DNA from: Stackebrandtia endophytica
GTDB lineage: Bacteria; Actinomycetota; Actinomycetes; Mycobacteriales; Micromonosporaceae
Reading direction: 5' to 3'
NCBI RefSeq assembly: GCF_006716355.1
Contig: NZ_VFOW01000001.1
Span: forward strand, 744,001 to 808,000
Length of the DNA: 64,000 nucleotides
In this document: positions 9,244 through 17,006 of the stretch, piece by piece
Position numbering within the stretch: position 1 is the stretch's first letter
Layout: each line of letters opens with the position of its first letter
Program-made: the position numbers and the translations under genes
The notes under the pieces: generated by a model
The model's input: the letters and a program-made list of their open reading frames with translations, nothing else
What the model was told of the DNA's origin: nothing
Databases searched by the model: none

Positions 9244-10160
9244 TTGCGTCCGGTGACGACCACGTTGTAGAACAGGTCGGCCGGCAGGACCCGCGCCAAC
9301 TGTTCGTCCAGCTTCGACAGGGTCTGCCAGCCACGCATGGCGAAGTTCGCCCAGCCGAATCCGAGCTTCTCGGGACGGACCGCCGCCTCGAACGTGCGCA
9401 CCGGCCAACCCAGGAAGGCCGCGGTCAGTTCCTCGGTCTTGGTGACGACGTCCACCGCACCGGCGGAACGGGCCATCTCCGCCAGCTCACCGGGAACGAA
9501 AGTGTGTAGGTCCACGACCGCCTCCAGAGCGGCGGCGGCCGAGGACTCGTCCAATTCGACCTGGGGGCGTCGCCACTGAGACAACCCCGGCAGTCGGGTC
9601 GCCTGAGTGGTGGCCCACCAGGTCAGGCGGCCCAGTCGACGAGCGTAGAAGTCGCCGATCCGGGTGGGATCACCGGCGAACACGAACCGGCCGCCCGGTC
9701 GCAGTACCCGAAGCACCTCGCCGAATGCCTTGGGAACATCCGGGATGTGGTGCAGGACGGCGTGTCCCACCACGAGGTCGACCGACTCGTCGGGGTAGGG
9801 AATGGTCTCGGCGTCGGCCACCCGGCCTTCGACGTCCAGTCCCAGCCGCTCGGCGTTCTCGCAGGCCACCTCGACCATTCGTGGCGAGATGTCGGTGACG
9901 ACACCGTGCTTGGCGACACCGGCCTGCATCAGGTTCAGCAGGAAGAAACCGGTACCGCTGCCGATCTCCAACGCGGTCGGGTAGGGCCAACCCTCGGTCC
10001 CGGCGGCCAGCTCGAACCGGTCGCGGGCGTAGTCGACGCACCGTTGATCGTAGGAGATCGACCACTTGTCGTCGTAGGTGTCGGCTTCCCAATCGTGGTA
10101 GAGAATGTTGGCCCGCTTCGGATCGCTGCGAGCGGCTTCGACCTCGTCGAAGGTGGTCAT
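9231..10160 (-). CDS. class I SAM-dependent methyltransferase
   Basis: The 309-residue protein has motif [14 protein letters not shown] (about 64-76), an acidic motif II near [12 protein letters not shown] and the motif [14 protein letters not shown]. This is a UbiE/Methyltransf_11-type Rossmann fold with a longer C-terminal half (about 170-309) that may give substrate specificity. Its start overlaps the enoyl-CoA hydratase stop by 4 nt (ATGA at 10157-10160), and it overlaps the acyltransferase gene at its other end. The operon suggests modification of a small molecule or lipid. Confidence 0.88.
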   Translation of the reverse strand: MTTFDEVEAARSDPKRANILYHDWEADTYDDKWSISYDQRCVDYARDRFELAAGTEGWPYPTALEIGSGTGFFLLNLMQAGVAKHGVVTDISPRMVEVACENAERLGLDVEGRVADAETIPYPDESVDLVVGHAVLHHIPDVPKAFGEVLRVLRPGGRFVFAGDPTRIGDFYARRLGRLTWWATTQATRLPGLSQWRRPQVELDESSAAAALEAVVDLHTFVPGELAEMARSAGAVDVVTKTEELTAAFLGWPVRTFEAAVRPEKLGFGWANFAMRGWQTLSKLDEQLARVLPADLFYNVVVTGRKCGG

Positions 10161-10930
10161 GTTCCGTTGAACCCCGGCTTCCGCTTCTCGGTGAAGGCCG
10201 ACATGCCCTCGTGTGCGTCGTGAGTGGCGAACAACCCGGCGAACAACTGCGACTCCCAGGCCAGACCGGCTGACAGGTCCAGCTCCAACCCGGTGTCGAC
10301 CGCCTGCTTCGCCGCGCGCAGCGCCCGCGGCGCACCGTCGGCGAACATCGCGGCGAACGTCTTGGCCGACTCGAACACCTCCGCGGCGGGAACGACGTCG
10401 TCGACCAGACCGATTCGCAGGGCCTCAGCCGCGTCGATCATACGACCGGTGAAGATCAACTCCTTGGCCCGGGACGGCCCGACCAGGCGTGGCAATCGCT
10501 GAGTACCCCCGGCACCGGGAATGATGCCCAACTTGATCTCCGGCTGACCCAGTTTCGCGTCGTCGGCGCAGATGCGGATGTCGCACGCCAAGGCCAGTTC
10601 GCAACCGCCACCCAACGCGTATCCCGTGATGGCCGCGATCACCGGCTTCCCGATCTGAGCAACCGCGTCGAAAGCCGACGACAGTTGCGGTGCGCGCGTG
10701 GACATCTCCGGATAGCCCATGTCGGCCATCTCCTTGATGTCGGCGCCGGCGGCGAACACCTTCTCACCGCCGTAGACGATGATCGCGCGAACGTCATCGG
10801 CGGCATCGGCCGCGATCGCCGCGGCGCGCAGTTCCTCCTGAACTTGGGTGTTCAAGGCGTTCATCGGGGGTCGAGCCAGCCGAATGACGCCGATTCCGTT
10901 GTCCGTCTCAAGATTCACGAAGTCAGCCAC
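10157..10930 (-). CDS. enoyl-CoA hydratase / crotonase-family protein
   Basis: The 257-residue crotonase has AAGADIKEM (oxyanion-hole Gly region), GYALGGGCELALACD and PEIKLGIIPGAGGTQRLPRL, where the two acidic residues typical of hydratases fall, and ends TEKRKPGF as in short-chain EchA enzymes. The start is GTG 10930 (VADFVNLE), 7 nt after a TAGCCT -10 box, which fits a leaderless transcript. It heads a tightly overlapping operon with a methyltransferase, an acetyltransferase and a phosphotransferase-like protein, so its role may not be ordinary beta-oxidation. Confidence 0.9.
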   Translation of the reverse strand: MADFVNLETDNGIGVIRLARPPMNALNTQVQEELRAAAIAADAADDVRAIIVYGGEKVFAAGADIKEMADMGYPEMSTRAPQLSSAFDAVAQIGKPVIAAITGYALGGGCELALACDIRICADDAKLGQPEIKLGIIPGAGGTQRLPRLVGPSRAKELIFTGRMIDAAEALRIGLVDDVVPAAEVFESAKTFAAMFADGAPRALRAAKQAVDTGLELDLSAGLAWESQLFAGLFATHDAHEGMSAFTEKRKPGFNGT

Positions 10931-10937
10931 ACCCGGC

Positions 10938-10943
10938 AGGCTA
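10938..10943 (-). promoter_or_regulatory. -10 box for the leaderless crotonase operon
   Basis: Read on the minus strand this is TAGCCT (TANNNT type), ending 7 nt before the GTG at 10930. Transcription would therefore start at or next to the start codon. The same box and distance recur upstream of the M3 peptidase gene and of the methyltransferase gene at 30571. Confidence 0.5.
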
Positions 10944-11037
10944 CACGGCTTACGCTCGCCGTTGTTCGCCTCGTGTCGTGTTCGCCTCACACACCGCAAC
11001 CGAATCCACGCACCCGCGACCGGTCCGTGGCGGTCGA

Positions 11038-11817
11038 TCAGGTCGGTCGCCGCCCGGTGACCATCGCATCCGGTGGAGCCAGGACCTCCTGGAGGGCTTC
11101 GAACCACCGATCGGCCATCTTCTGGGCACCGGAATCGTTGGTGTGGAGTCCGTCGTAGGTGTCGATGTCGGCGTCGAAGCCCTCGAACTGGTCGGCGACG
11201 ATGATCGGGGAGTCGACGGTGTCGTGTGCGGCAGCCCACTCCGGGATGCGCGCATTGAGTTCCTCGACCTGGCCCGGGCAGTGCCCGCACTCCTTGTCCA
11301 TGGGGGTTTCGGTCATGGGGATCACCTGCGCGATCACGATGACCATGTTCGCGTTCATCTGTCGCATATGGTCGACCAGTGTGGAGTATCCATCGAGGAT
11401 CTCGTCGGTGGTGTCGCCTCGACGAATGTCGTTCGACCCCAGGTGAACCAACATGATGTCGGCGGGGTCGCGCTTCAACCAGCTGAACAGCAGCTCCTCC
11501 TCGGCGATGCCGGTCGCCTCGAATCCACTGTAGGCGCGACTGTCGTCGTCGTACTCCTGGTCGCACTCGGGCCCCTGTCGCTTTCCGACGAAGTCGAGGT
11601 TCTCGTAGCCCTCGTCGGCCAACCGGTTCCACAGCACCGACCGCCAGCAACCGGTGGACCCGCTGATCGAATCCCCCAGCGCCATGATGGAGACCGTCTC
11701 GTCTCCGGTGCGCACCGGAAGCGGGGACGCCTCCGGTTGCCGCAACGTCGTGACACAGGCGGCCAACACCGCCGCACAGGCAAGCCACACCAGCGCCAGC
11801 CTCACGAACTTACTCAC
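11038..11817 (-). CDS. SGNH/GDSL-family hydrolase, predicted lipoprotein
   Basis: The 259-residue protein starts at GTG 11817 behind GAGGAG. It has a signal peptide ending VLAAC, a lipobox-like site with Cys at about residue 21. Block I is ALGDSIS (nucleophile Ser), block III HLGSNDIR and block V DGLHTNDSG with the catalytic Asp/His pair. These enzymes are esterases or lipases acting outside the membrane. Several Cys residues (CWRS, CDQE, CGHC) suggest disulfides. The linked ester is unknown. Confidence 0.85.
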   Translation of the reverse strand: MSKFVRLALVWLACAAVLAACVTTLRQPEASPLPVRTGDETVSIMALGDSISGSTGCWRSVLWNRLADEGYENLDFVGKRQGPECDQEYDDDSRAYSGFEATGIAEEELLFSWLKRDPADIMLVHLGSNDIRRGDTTDEILDGYSTLVDHMRQMNANMVIVIAQVIPMTETPMDKECGHCPGQVEELNARIPEWAAAHDTVDSPIIVADQFEGFDADIDTYDGLHTNDSGAQKMADRWFEALQEVLAPPDAMVTGRRPT

Positions 11818-11895
11818 TCGAACTCCTCATCGCCGCCCGCGATCGGTTTCGGGCCACACCGGCCACCCGAGTCGTGCCCACGACCACCGAGATGC

Positions 11896-13290
11896 TCAGG
11901 CACACCCCGGTACCGGGGGTGGTTGGTCATCGAGCAACCGCGGATCACCCATGGTGAACACCGCGTACATGTTCCGCCAGGCGTCCGACTGCGGAATGAA
12001 GATCTCACTGTGGGCGTGCATTCCGCCGATCTCCTTGCCCGCGATCCCCAGACTTCCCAACGTGCGGTGCACATCGTCGAAGGCGTCGGGGTCGTCGGGT
12101 ACCGCACCGGTCAACAACCGCCGCACCCCCGGCAGGGTCGACACCTCGACACCGTGTCCCAACCCGGTGATTCCCGGGATGTTCTGGACGAAACCGATCG
12201 GATCACCGGGCGCCATCATGTCATACCGGATCCGGCACGGACGGGTGTAGTCGTCGGGGGACGTCACCCCGAATCCGGCGCCCGCCGACGCCAGGTGCAT
12301 CACCTGATCGACGTCCAGTTCACGGGTCTCGGCCAGCCCGACCACCGCGCCACCATAGGAGTGTCCCGCCAGGGTGATCGTGACATCGTCCCCGACTTGC
12401 CGACGAAGATCGGACACGAACGCCGTCAAGGCCGCCGCCGCGTCCTGCGCCCAGGTGGGGCTGGCCTCCTGGATCCAACCCGACGGGAACGGAGCGCCCG
12501 CCCACACGATCATCGCGAGACTGCCGTCGGAGGCGTCGACGAAACTACCCGCCCGATCGGAATAGCGGGTGAAGTTGTCGCTGCTGATGAAGGCCGAACC
12601 ACCCGGAACCAGCACTCCGACGTAGGTGGCGTCGTCGAGCTCCCCCACCAGCTCCACCCAGGAGCCCTGCCCGTTGTTGGCCAACGGATCGAAGTAGAGC
12701 AGTTCGTGGTCGCGTTCGACGACCCGCTGAAAGTCCGGGCGCACCTGTCGATCCTCCGCGGTCCACGGCCGGTCGGGAGTCGGCCAGGACCGGGAGTCGG
12801 CGACGGTGGCGACCAACCGGATCCGGTTGGCGGTGGCACGCGAGTCGTAGGGGGCGCCGCTCAGATTGCCGATCGAGGCGGGGAACACCACGGTCAGCCA
12901 ACCGACCGTGTCGGCGGGGAGCCGATCGAACACCTCGGACACCGACGGCGCGGCGACCTCGACCTCGGTCAGCCGCGCCAGGCCGGCCTCCAACGGATCG
13001 GCGGCCTGCGGATCGGGTCGGTTGAGGTTCAAGGCCATCGCCAGGTCGGGAACACTGGCGGCGCGTTCGGCGGCGGCGTCAGGTGTCAGCATCCGATACT
13101 CGCCGGGCAGATGGCTCTCGATCAAGTCGGCGGGGTCGCCGGTCATCTCCGCGGCGACGGCGGCCGCGTCGAGGACGACCGGCTCGGGCTCGGTGGTCGG
13201 CCACAGCGCCACCGTCAACAGGGACGCCGCGAGTGCGGCGACCACAATCGACGCCGGCCTGGCCCGTCCGGTTCGCTGTGCTCGACTCAC
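11896..13290 (-). CDS. secreted or membrane-anchored alpha/beta hydrolase (DUF1023-like)
   Basis: The 464-residue protein starts at GTG 13290 (VSRAQRTGRARP). A hydrophobic N-terminal segment (about 14-34) is followed by a hydrolase domain whose nucleophile elbow is TLAGHSYGGAVVG, with an Asp further on and a His in GGMHAHSEIF. This arrangement resembles the actinobacterial DUF1023 alpha/beta hydrolases. GTG 13290 is preferred to an upstream ATG at 13320 because TACCCT ends 7 nt before it, a leaderless arrangement. The substrate is unknown. Confidence 0.75.
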   Translation of the reverse strand: MSRAQRTGRARPASIVVAALAASLLTVALWPTTEPEPVVLDAAAVAAEMTGDPADLIESHLPGEYRMLTPDAAAERAASVPDLAMALNLNRPDPQAADPLEAGLARLTEVEVAAPSVSEVFDRLPADTVGWLTVVFPASIGNLSGAPYDSRATANRIRLVATVADSRSWPTPDRPWTAEDRQVRPDFQRVVERDHELLYFDPLANNGQGSWVELVGELDDATYVGVLVPGGSAFISSDNFTRYSDRAGSFVDASDGSLAMIVWAGAPFPSGWIQEASPTWAQDAAAALTAFVSDLRRQVGDDVTITLAGHSYGGAVVGLAETRELDVDQVMHLASAGAGFGVTSPDDYTRPCRIRYDMMAPGDPIGFVQNIPGITGLGHGVEVSTLPGVRRLLTGAVPDDPDAFDDVHRTLGSLGIAGKEIGGMHAHSEIFIPQSDAWRNMYAVFTMGDPRLLDDQPPPVPGCA

Positions 13291-13297
13291 CCCAACG

Positions 13298-13303
13298 AGG
13301 GTA
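13298..13303 (-). promoter_or_regulatory. -10 box for the alpha/beta hydrolase gene
   Basis: On the minus strand this reads TACCCT, with 7 nt to the GTG at 13290. It fits the TANNNT consensus and implies a leaderless mRNA. No clear -35 element is visible. Confidence 0.4.
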
Positions 13304-13360
13304 ACCGCCGATACCGACAACGAGAACCCTCCCGCGAATTCCGATCGCGGGCGGCGGCCC

Positions 13361-14182
13361 TCACGCAGCGCGGGCGGAGAACCTGCTGCCGTGTCGCTGC
13401 AGGTCCAGCGGCACCCCGAAGGTCTTGGTGAGGTTGTCGGCGGTCATCACGTCGTCGATGAGTCCGGAGGCCACGACCCCACCGTCGGCCAACAGGAGCG
13501 CGTGGGTGAACCCGGGTGGGATCTCCTCGACGTGGTGGGTCACCAGGATCAGCGCCGGTGAGTCGGGGTCGGCGGCGAGATCGGCCAGTGTCCGCACCAA
13601 CCGCTCGCGGGCACCAAGGTCCAATCCGGCGGCGGGTTCGTCCAACAGCAGCAGTTCCGGGTCGGTCATGAGGGCACGGGCGATCTGCACCCGCTTGCGC
13701 TCACCTTCAGACAATGTGGAGTAACGGCGTGCCGCGAGGTGATCGACACCGAACTGTTCCAGCAACGCCCTGGCACGCGCCTCGTCGATCGGGTCGTACT
13801 CCTCGTGCCAACGCCCCATGACGGCCCAGGCGGCGGTGATGACGACGTCGAGAACCAACTCGTCGACCGGAATGGCCTCCGAGAGCGCGGCGGTGGAGAT
13901 ACCGATACGGGGACGCAACTCGAACAGGTCCACTTTGCCCAGTTGCTCGTCCAGGATGCGCATGATCCCGGAGGTCGGGTGCATCCTGGCCGACGCCAGG
14001 TTCAACAGCGTGGTCTTCCCGGCGCCGTTGGGTCCGAGCACCACCCACCGTTCATCCAGCTCGACCTGCCAGCTGACGTGATCGAGCAGGGTGGTTTTTC
14101 CGCGGCGGACCACTAGGTCGGCGGCGTTGATGACGAGATCAGCTGAGTCCGGCACAACTGAATACTGCCATGGCGAGCCCAC
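13361..14182 (-). CDS. stand-alone ABC ATPase (YlmA/ModF-like)
   Basis: The 273-residue ATPase has Walker A GPNGAGKT (about 54-61), signature TLSEGERKRVQIARAL and Walker B LLLLDEPAAGLDLG, then VTHHVEEIPPGFTHALLL. That ending is characteristic of a soluble subgroup with no dedicated permease. No membrane protein gene adjoins it. The start is GTG 14182 because GAGGAGG lies 6 nt upstream; an in-frame GTG at 14155 would give 264 residues but has no ribosome binding site. Confidence 0.82.
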   Translation of the reverse strand: MGSPWQYSVVPDSADLVINAADLVVRRGKTTLLDHVSWQVELDERWVVLGPNGAGKTTLLNLASARMHPTSGIMRILDEQLGKVDLFELRPRIGISTAALSEAIPVDELVLDVVITAAWAVMGRWHEEYDPIDEARARALLEQFGVDHLAARRYSTLSEGERKRVQIARALMTDPELLLLDEPAAGLDLGARERLVRTLADLAADPDSPALILVTHHVEEIPPGFTHALLLADGGVVASGLIDDVMTADNLTKTFGVPLDLQRHGSRFSARAA

Positions 14183-14270
14183 CGATGTCCTCCTCGCGTG
14201 GCCGATGGGTCAGGCAGGTCTCATCGACCCGGTCATCGGACGACGCCACGCTCGGATTCACGGACCGGTG

Positions 14271-14951
14271 TCACCGGAGGCGTTCGCGCCCCAGTATCCA
14301 CAGTGCCTCGACACCGTCACGCCAGGTGATCTTCTTGCCCTCCTGCCGGGTACGCGCCCGATAGGAGATCGGCACCTCGTAGGGACGGATGCCCCGTCGC
14401 AACAGCTTCGCGGTCAGCTCGGCTTCGATTCCAAAACCGCTCGAACGCACCCGCAGCGACCGGAACAACCGCACCGGCAACAGTTTGAAACAGGTCTCCA
14501 GATCACCGATGTAGGAGTTGTACAACACGTTGGCGGCCAACGTGACCGCCTTGTTCCCCATCACGTACCAGAAGGAATACGAGGCGTGGCTGCCGAAGGT
14601 GCGGTTGCCGTAAACGACCTCGGCGCGCCCCGACAACACCGGCGCCAGCAGGCTCGGAATGTCCTGGGCGTCGTACTCCAGGTCGGCGTCGAAGATGATC
14701 AGGTAGTCACCGGTCGCCTGGTCCACGCCGGTCTTCACCGCCGCGCCCTTGCCCCGGTTGTGGCGGTGAGTCAACACCGTCACCCGGGGATCGTCGATCT
14801 GAGCGACCAACGGCGCGGTCTTGTCCCGACTGCCGTCGTTGACGATGATCAGCTCGATCGGGCAGGGAAACTGCACCGCCAGAACGTGGTCCACCGCCTG
14901 GAGGACCCGATGCGCCTCGTTGAAGACCGGCATCACGATCGACAGTTTCAC
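14271..14951 (-). CDS. family 2 glycosyltransferase (polyprenyl-phosphate mannose synthase-like)
   Basis: The 226-residue GT-A enzyme begins MKLSIVMPVFNEAHR. IIVNDGSRDKT and LIIFDADLEYD carry the nucleotide/metal-binding acids, and EVPISYRARTRQEGKKI is typical of the dolichol-phosphate mannose/glucose synthase group. It has no C-terminal membrane helices, so it is the soluble catalytic type that charges a polyprenyl carrier. Its ATG overlaps the stop of the large upstream gene by 4 nt (ATGA at 14948-14951), so the two products may act together. Confidence 0.85.
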   Translation of the reverse strand: MKLSIVMPVFNEAHRVLQAVDHVLAVQFPCPIELIIVNDGSRDKTAPLVAQIDDPRVTVLTHRHNRGKGAAVKTGVDQATGDYLIIFDADLEYDAQDIPSLLAPVLSGRAEVVYGNRTFGSHASYSFWYVMGNKAVTLAANVLYNSYIGDLETCFKLLPVRLFRSLRVRSSGFGIEAELTAKLLRRGIRPYEVPISYRARTRQEGKKITWRDGVEALWILGRERLR

Positions 14952-16939
14952 GCGTGTCCACCGTTCTTCAACCGCGCCCGTCGGGTCGCGCCCAGTCGTT
15001 CGGGAGAGATGACCGGCTGCCGTGGTCGGGCCGCAGTCCGCTCCCGGCGCAGCGGTGAGACCACCAGTTGGCGAAACTCCGATATCGCCTGCCGATCGGG
15101 ATGTCCGGAGGTCAACACGCGGTCCAGCACGGTGCGCGCGTCACTTCGCGGAAGCTCCTCAAGGCCGGCGATCAACGGCGCCGGTCCGTCCAACTCCATC
15201 AACCGCAGCGAGGACTCGGCGGTCAACAGGCGACGCTCGGAATCGGTCAGGTCCAACATGTCGAGAATCCCGGTCTCCACAAGGCACACCAGCGCCGCCG
15301 GCGCCAGTTCCGGATCGGATCGGACCCGTCGCAGCAACTTCGCCGACGACGGATCCACATCGTAGAGAAGTTCCAGGATCGCGGCGGCGCGACTGCGCAG
15401 CGGCGTCGAACGCGCGACGTCCAACAGTGCCTCAAGGTCGCGGTCATGAGTGTCGAGCCAATTGGACACCTCGAACGCGGCCGCGTCGGGTGGGTAGTGC
15501 TGCGTCACCACGCCCAACATCTCCGGCGCGTCGGTTTGCGCGAGTTCACCGATGAGTCCGGCTTCGCGGCCCTCGGCGAGCATCCGGTCGCGCATCACGA
15601 ACGTCGCCAAGTCCGTCAGGGACACCAGCTCGGTCGGTTGGCGCAGCTCGGCGGCGAGCTCGGCGGTGGTGTCGGGGTCGAACGGGGAGTCCAGGCCGTC
15701 GCCGGACAGGTCACTCAGGAACACCGGGTCGGCTTTGCCCCAGTCGCGGTGGATCGCACCCAACTCGCTCAACCGATTCCACAAAGCCGTCAGATCGCGG
15801 CGCAGGGCATCACGATGTGCCCGCCGCTGCTCCAGCGAGAGCTCCTCGATGTCGAGTTCGGCGCCGCAGCAGTGCCACCACACGGTCTCCTCCAACCGTT
15901 TGGTGGGCATGGCCGACGGCAGGCTGTACAGGGAGTTCAGGATGTCGGGGAGAATGTCGCGCAGATCCCTTGCCAGCGCGGACTTTCCACCGGCACCAGA
16001 TGGAAGGAAGCGCCCGCCGAGTTCCTCGATCGCATCGAATAGCCGTCGCCAGAGGGCGATCGCATCGACCAGAACCGGTTTGGCACGCGCGATCGGGTGC
16101 AATCGGCCACGGAACCGTCGGACGATCCGTGCCTTCTTCATCCAGTCGATGAACCGGTCGGCCTCGGCGATCTCGGACAGACCCAGCGTCCCGGCCAACT
16201 CCTGTCGGTCCGGTTCGGCCAGTCGCCCCTCGGAGTCGACGGGTCGGCCGCCCTCCCCCAGCCAGTCGATCAGGGTGCGCGCACGTCGGATGACGACGTT
16301 CCGGTTGGCTTCGGCCACGAGTCGGCGCGGCTCCGGCAACTCGACCGGCAGCTGCGCCGGAGCGCGTTCCTCGTTGGGTTGCCAGGGCAACTGCCGAGTC
16401 GGATCCACCGCGGCGAACGTTCCCGGGTCCAGGTCGAGCCCCTCCCGAACGGCTCGCTGCTGGAACGCTCGCAGCGACTCGGGACCGTCGACGGTCACCC
16501 CATGTCGACGCGCCAACCGACCCCAGTATCGGTCGACCCCGAACCGTTCCAGGTCGGCCAACGCCGCCGGGAACCGACGCGCAGCGTCGTCGATCGCGGC
16601 CTCGTTGTCGGCCGGAGTGCCGCCCCGGGGATCTCGCAGACCGTAATCTCCGATGAACCGGAGCAGGTGTCGCAACACGTCGGGCGCACCCGACAGATCC
16701 CGGCCGTCGACGTCGAGGTAACGAGGGACCCACTCCAGAAGGAAGTATTGAATGTGCCACGGCTGCCAATAGGTCAGTCGGCCGTCGCTGGAGAAATGTC
16801 GGGAATCGAAGGCGGAGCTGATGAGATGGGCGTCGACGGAACCGACGATCTCACCCGACCAGGCCAGGCAGCGCCGGGTCAGCAAGGTGCGGGCAGCGTG
16901 ATATTCGTCGCGTTCCTCGATGTCGAAGCATGTCCGCAC
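14948..16939 (-). CDS. large conserved-looking protein of unknown function
   Basis: The 663-residue soluble protein is rich in Arg, Asp, Glu and Leu, with no signal peptide or membrane segment. I do not recognise the family. Its middle (about 200-330) has helix-turn-helix-like stretches (TLGLSEIAEADRFIDWMKKARIV), and the last 200 residues read as repeated short helices with Leu and Arg, perhaps a HEAT-like solenoid. The start is GTG 16939 because GAGGGGGAG lies 8 nt before it; an upstream reading into 17020 would cross the divergent promoter. It is translationally coupled to the glycosyltransferase gene. Confidence 0.75.
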   Translation of the reverse strand: MRTCFDIEERDEYHAARTLLTRRCLAWSGEIVGSVDAHLISSAFDSRHFSSDGRLTYWQPWHIQYFLLEWVPRYLDVDGRDLSGAPDVLRHLLRFIGDYGLRDPRGGTPADNEAAIDDAARRFPAALADLERFGVDRYWGRLARRHGVTVDGPESLRAFQQRAVREGLDLDPGTFAAVDPTRQLPWQPNEERAPAQLPVELPEPRRLVAEANRNVVIRRARTLIDWLGEGGRPVDSEGRLAEPDRQELAGTLGLSEIAEADRFIDWMKKARIVRRFRGRLHPIARAKPVLVDAIALWRRLFDAIEELGGRFLPSGAGGKSALARDLRDILPDILNSLYSLPSAMPTKRLEETVWWHCCGAELDIEELSLEQRRAHRDALRRDLTALWNRLSELGAIHRDWGKADPVFLSDLSGDGLDSPFDPDTTAELAAELRQPTELVSLTDLATFVMRDRMLAEGREAGLIGELAQTDAPEMLGVVTQHYPPDAAAFEVSNWLDTHDRDLEALLDVARSTPLRSRAAAILELLYDVDPSSAKLLRRVRSDPELAPAALVCLVETGILDMLDLTDSERRLLTAESSLRLMELDGPAPLIAGLEELPRSDARTVLDRVLTSGHPDRQAISEFRQLVVSPLRRERTAARPRQPVISPERLGATRRARLKNGGHA

Positions 16940-16993
16940 GCCCGCCGCTCCCCCTCTCACCGTCGCCGACCATGTTAGGCCCGAGATCACCGG

Positions 16994-16999
16994 TAGCCT
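16994..16999 (+). promoter_or_regulatory. -10 box for the M3 peptidase gene
   Basis: TAGCCT ends 7 nt before the GTG at 17007, so the transcript should be leaderless. The same box also sits between this gene and the divergent large gene. Confidence 0.5.
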
Positions 17000-17006
17000 G
17001 ACGAGG

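Noticed and set aside
10978-13431. Plus-strand open frame of 817 codons opposite the two hydrolase genes
   Set aside because: Composition is Arg/Gly/His/Gln-rich and unlike any protein, while both minus-strand genes have signal peptides and catalytic motifs.
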